Shown here piece by piece: positions 62,721 to 64,000 of a stretch of 64,000 bases of DNA. The notes beneath the pieces are model-generated. The model was given only the letters and a program-made list of their open reading frames with translations, made no database searches and was not told the origin of the DNA. The number at the start of each line of letters is the position of its first letter. The first letter of the stretch is position 1. The stretch covers positions 3,667,503 to 3,731,502 of the forward strand of contig NC_059473.1 of the NCBI RefSeq assembly GCF_018139145.2, written 5' to 3'. The translations under genes were made by a program, and so were the position numbers. Source of the DNA: Gymnogyps californianus (lineage: Eukaryota; Chordata; Aves; Accipitriformes; Cathartidae).

Positions 62721-62726
62721 TAATGC

Positions 62727-62795
62727 GGGCCTTGATTCAGCAGCGTCCTTCAGCACGTGCTTTATTTCAAGCACATGAATGAGGCCATTGATGAA
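62727..62795. repeat. Half of an ancient hairpin repeat, 'gggccttgattcagca' family
   Basis: gggccttgattcagcagcg, then cttcagcacgtgctttattt, then caagcacatgaatgaggcc, then cattgatgaa is the arm-to-centre order of an ancient palindromic repeat that I associate with turtle and other sauropsid genomes ('gattcagca', 'agcacgtgctta', 'aagcacatgagt', 'cccattga'). The second arm is not recognisable. It explains the local CpG retention poorly, since CpGs also lie upstream at 62685-62725. Confidence 0.6.
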
Positions 62796-62799
62796 CCCT

Positions 62800-63355
62800 G
62801 ACGTTTTGAACTGGGTGTTTTGTTAGATGCTTAAATATACATAAATCCTGTTTTAAACAGCCAAATTTAGAAAGTATTTGGAGAGAAAACGACCCTGAAC
62901 CTGGCTATCTCTGTGGCGTGTGGTTAAGCTGTGAGGCTGATAGTCATGACCGGCATTAGTACAGTAAGTTAATATATACTATAAGTGAACTCCTTTCAGC
63001 AGAAAGCAGATTGGGTTTGATCTTAAGACAGTCCACACCCACCCTAAGCGTATGTCTGCAGGTTTCTTTCCCCTTTTTAATGGGGATAACAGCAAGTTGT
63101 CCTTCTACTGTTTACCTGTTTTTGTCGGGAGAACAAGGAAAACCCTGGTCTCCGACTGCAGTGTTGCAAACTGCCTGCAGAACCTCCTTTTTCATTGCGG
63201 TCAGTGTCTTTAGCTGTGTTTTGGCTTATTTGTTTTTTTCTAGCATCTCTGCAGACTACTTCATGTTTAATTCCCAGCTCTCCTTCTGTGACCAGGGAGC
63301 TTTTACCATGGCTCTTTGAGAGGAGGGGTCCTGTCAAGGCAGGCTGTGTTTGCCT
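62800..63355. other. Unique non-coding sequence between two repeats
   Basis: I looked here on the minus strand for an integrase that should follow the pol remnant at 63441-64000. I found no His/Cys zinc-binding pattern or integrase core. The open frames (63011-63319 plus, 63337-63077 minus) have no domain. Confidence 0.5.
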
Positions 63356-63358
63356 GTG

Positions 63359-63374
63359 TTTTTTTTTTTTTTTT
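63359..63374 (+). repeat. Poly(T) run, 16 bases
   Basis: Read on the minus strand this is a poly(A) run about 65 bases after the last codon of the pol remnant. It may be a retroposition tail or an unrelated homopolymer. No AATAAA signal precedes it in the minus direction. Confidence 0.85.
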
Positions 63375-63440
63375 CCAATCAGATATTCTAATATCTAGTT
63401 CTGTCTTTGGGGAGGTTTTAATGGTGCCGAGTCCATTTTA

Positions 63441-63827
63441 CCTCATTATTTCCAAGGCCTGAACCAGGGACATTTGCCCTTCTGCAGTGCTGAGAAGAGA
63501 ATAAGTGGCTGTATCTTGAGGAGCAGACTCATTCCCTGAAGTGGCCCATTCCCGGCACTCAGGGCAGTGCACGCAATTATCCTCCCGAAACGGCCGTCTG
63601 AGCAGTGCATTAGTATGCGTGTGTCTAGGCTGGGATGTGCCCATGAAATCACAGCACAGGTGTTGCTTTTCCAGCCACCTGGCCAGCTCCGCCACAGCAA
63701 CGCTTAAGTGGAAGAGTCCTTCCAGCCATACCGGTACTGTCTTGACCACCCAATTCTCCTGTGCAGAGGGTACAAAAAGTGTTTTATGAATTTTGTCAAC
63801 TGCCAGAAGTTCCTTTCGGGTGGTAAA
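63441..63827 (-). pseudogene. RNase H and linker of Gypsy-like Pol, inactive
   Basis: A 129-codon stop-free frame beginning just after an in-frame TAA (63828-63830). Visible in order: RKELLAV (63818-63798), which keeps the family's catalytic Glu; VVKTV (63749-63735), where an Asp is expected after Thr; LARWLEK (63686-63666); HTNALLRRP (63617-63591), which lacks the Asp expected after Asn-Ala; and a Cys/His cluster CVHCPEC (63575-63555) of the linker. With the first Asp also missing in the upstream frame (Cys-Ile before Ala-Asn), an active RNase H is not possible. The stop at 63440-63438 ends it before any integrase. It is most simply a dead copy. The open frame is longer than expected for very old neutral DNA, so exaptation cannot be excluded. 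Confidence 0.7.
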
Positions 63828-64000
63828 TTATTGTTGCCAGGGATCCAGCGCACCTGCTCCTCTACTGCGTTTATGCCAATGTTGTTAGCAATGCATAATT
63901 CTAGCATCCTAGTTTTTAAATCATTTAGTTCTTCTGGGCTATCTCTGTAAAGGGAGCTTCTACAGGCTGAATATGGAATGTATTCAATTTGAAGGTGTTT
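63441..64000 (-). mobile_element. Ty3/Gypsy-like LTR retrotransposon pol fragment, decayed
   Basis: Minus strand. The segment runs from the C-terminal end of reverse transcriptase through RNase H into the linker before integrase, and is cut off by the window edge. The upstream frame (64000 to about 63831) reads a 'PEELNDLK' stretch and then LELCIANNIGINAVEEQ (63904-63854), matching the first RNase H strands. The reading then shifts by one base to a frame open from 63827 to 63441. Spacing between motifs agrees with the family to within a few residues. The element is fixed and decayed: one frameshift, no LTR, no integrase found. The close alternative is another reverse-transcribing lineage, but the Arg-Arg-Pro plus Cys/His linker points to Ty3/Gypsy. 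Confidence 0.75.

Noticed and set aside
62800..63437. Search for integrase or LTR downstream of the pol remnant
   Set aside because: No zinc-binding His/Cys pattern, acidic triad context or terminal TG...CA repeat could be seen.

Overview
This window looks like vertebrate, probably sauropsid and most likely avian, non-coding nuclear DNA: the inside of a very large intron or a gene desert. The evidence is as follows. It is A/T-leaning throughout. The longest open frames (about 156 codons) are low-complexity or match no protein I know. There are no bacterial operons, ribosome-binding sites or dense coding. It carries degraded MIR-type SINE sequence and hairpin-forming ancient repeats of a kind I associate with turtle, crocodile and bird genomes. 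It also has the G/T-rich 'ggttttttgg' tracts common in birds, and no Alu, B1 or L1. I could not recognise any CR1 3' end, which is unusual for 64 kb of bird DNA. The species assignment is inference.

Layout. 1-9 kb: unique sequence with a GC-rich patch near 1.5 kb, several poly(A/T) runs, a two-unit tandem repeat at 6.15 kb and a pyrimidine-rich block at 8.3 kb. 9.2-17.4 kb: a clean hairpin repeat at 9.19 kb and two copies of a 'gatcctgca' hairpin family at 13.67 and 17.21 kb (a third candidate is at 0.14 kb). 19.5-20.3 kb: two diverged copies of one segment of about 140 bp, 568 bp apart. 22.5-27 kb: old SINE/LINE-tail fragments and an AT-rich, homeodomain-motif-rich block. 32.5-37.7 kb: a second such block and two MIR copies in opposite orientation. 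42-48 kb: a purine tract, a perfect 20-bp palindrome centred on an E-box, and a CpG-dense block in otherwise CpG-poor DNA. 50.2 kb: a perfect 28-bp TG/TA/CA palindrome. 55-59 kb: candidate spliced exons, a miniature CpG cluster, a G/T-rich tract and an element with two opposed POU octamers. 62.7 kb: half of another ancient hairpin.

The most informative object is at the right edge. Minus strand 64000-63441 encodes a decayed Ty3/Gypsy-like pol segment (end of reverse transcriptase, RNase H, linker), broken by one frameshift, with most expected active-site acidic residues lost. It continues past the window. No complete gene was found. The regulatory calls rest on motif content only and need cross-species alignment.
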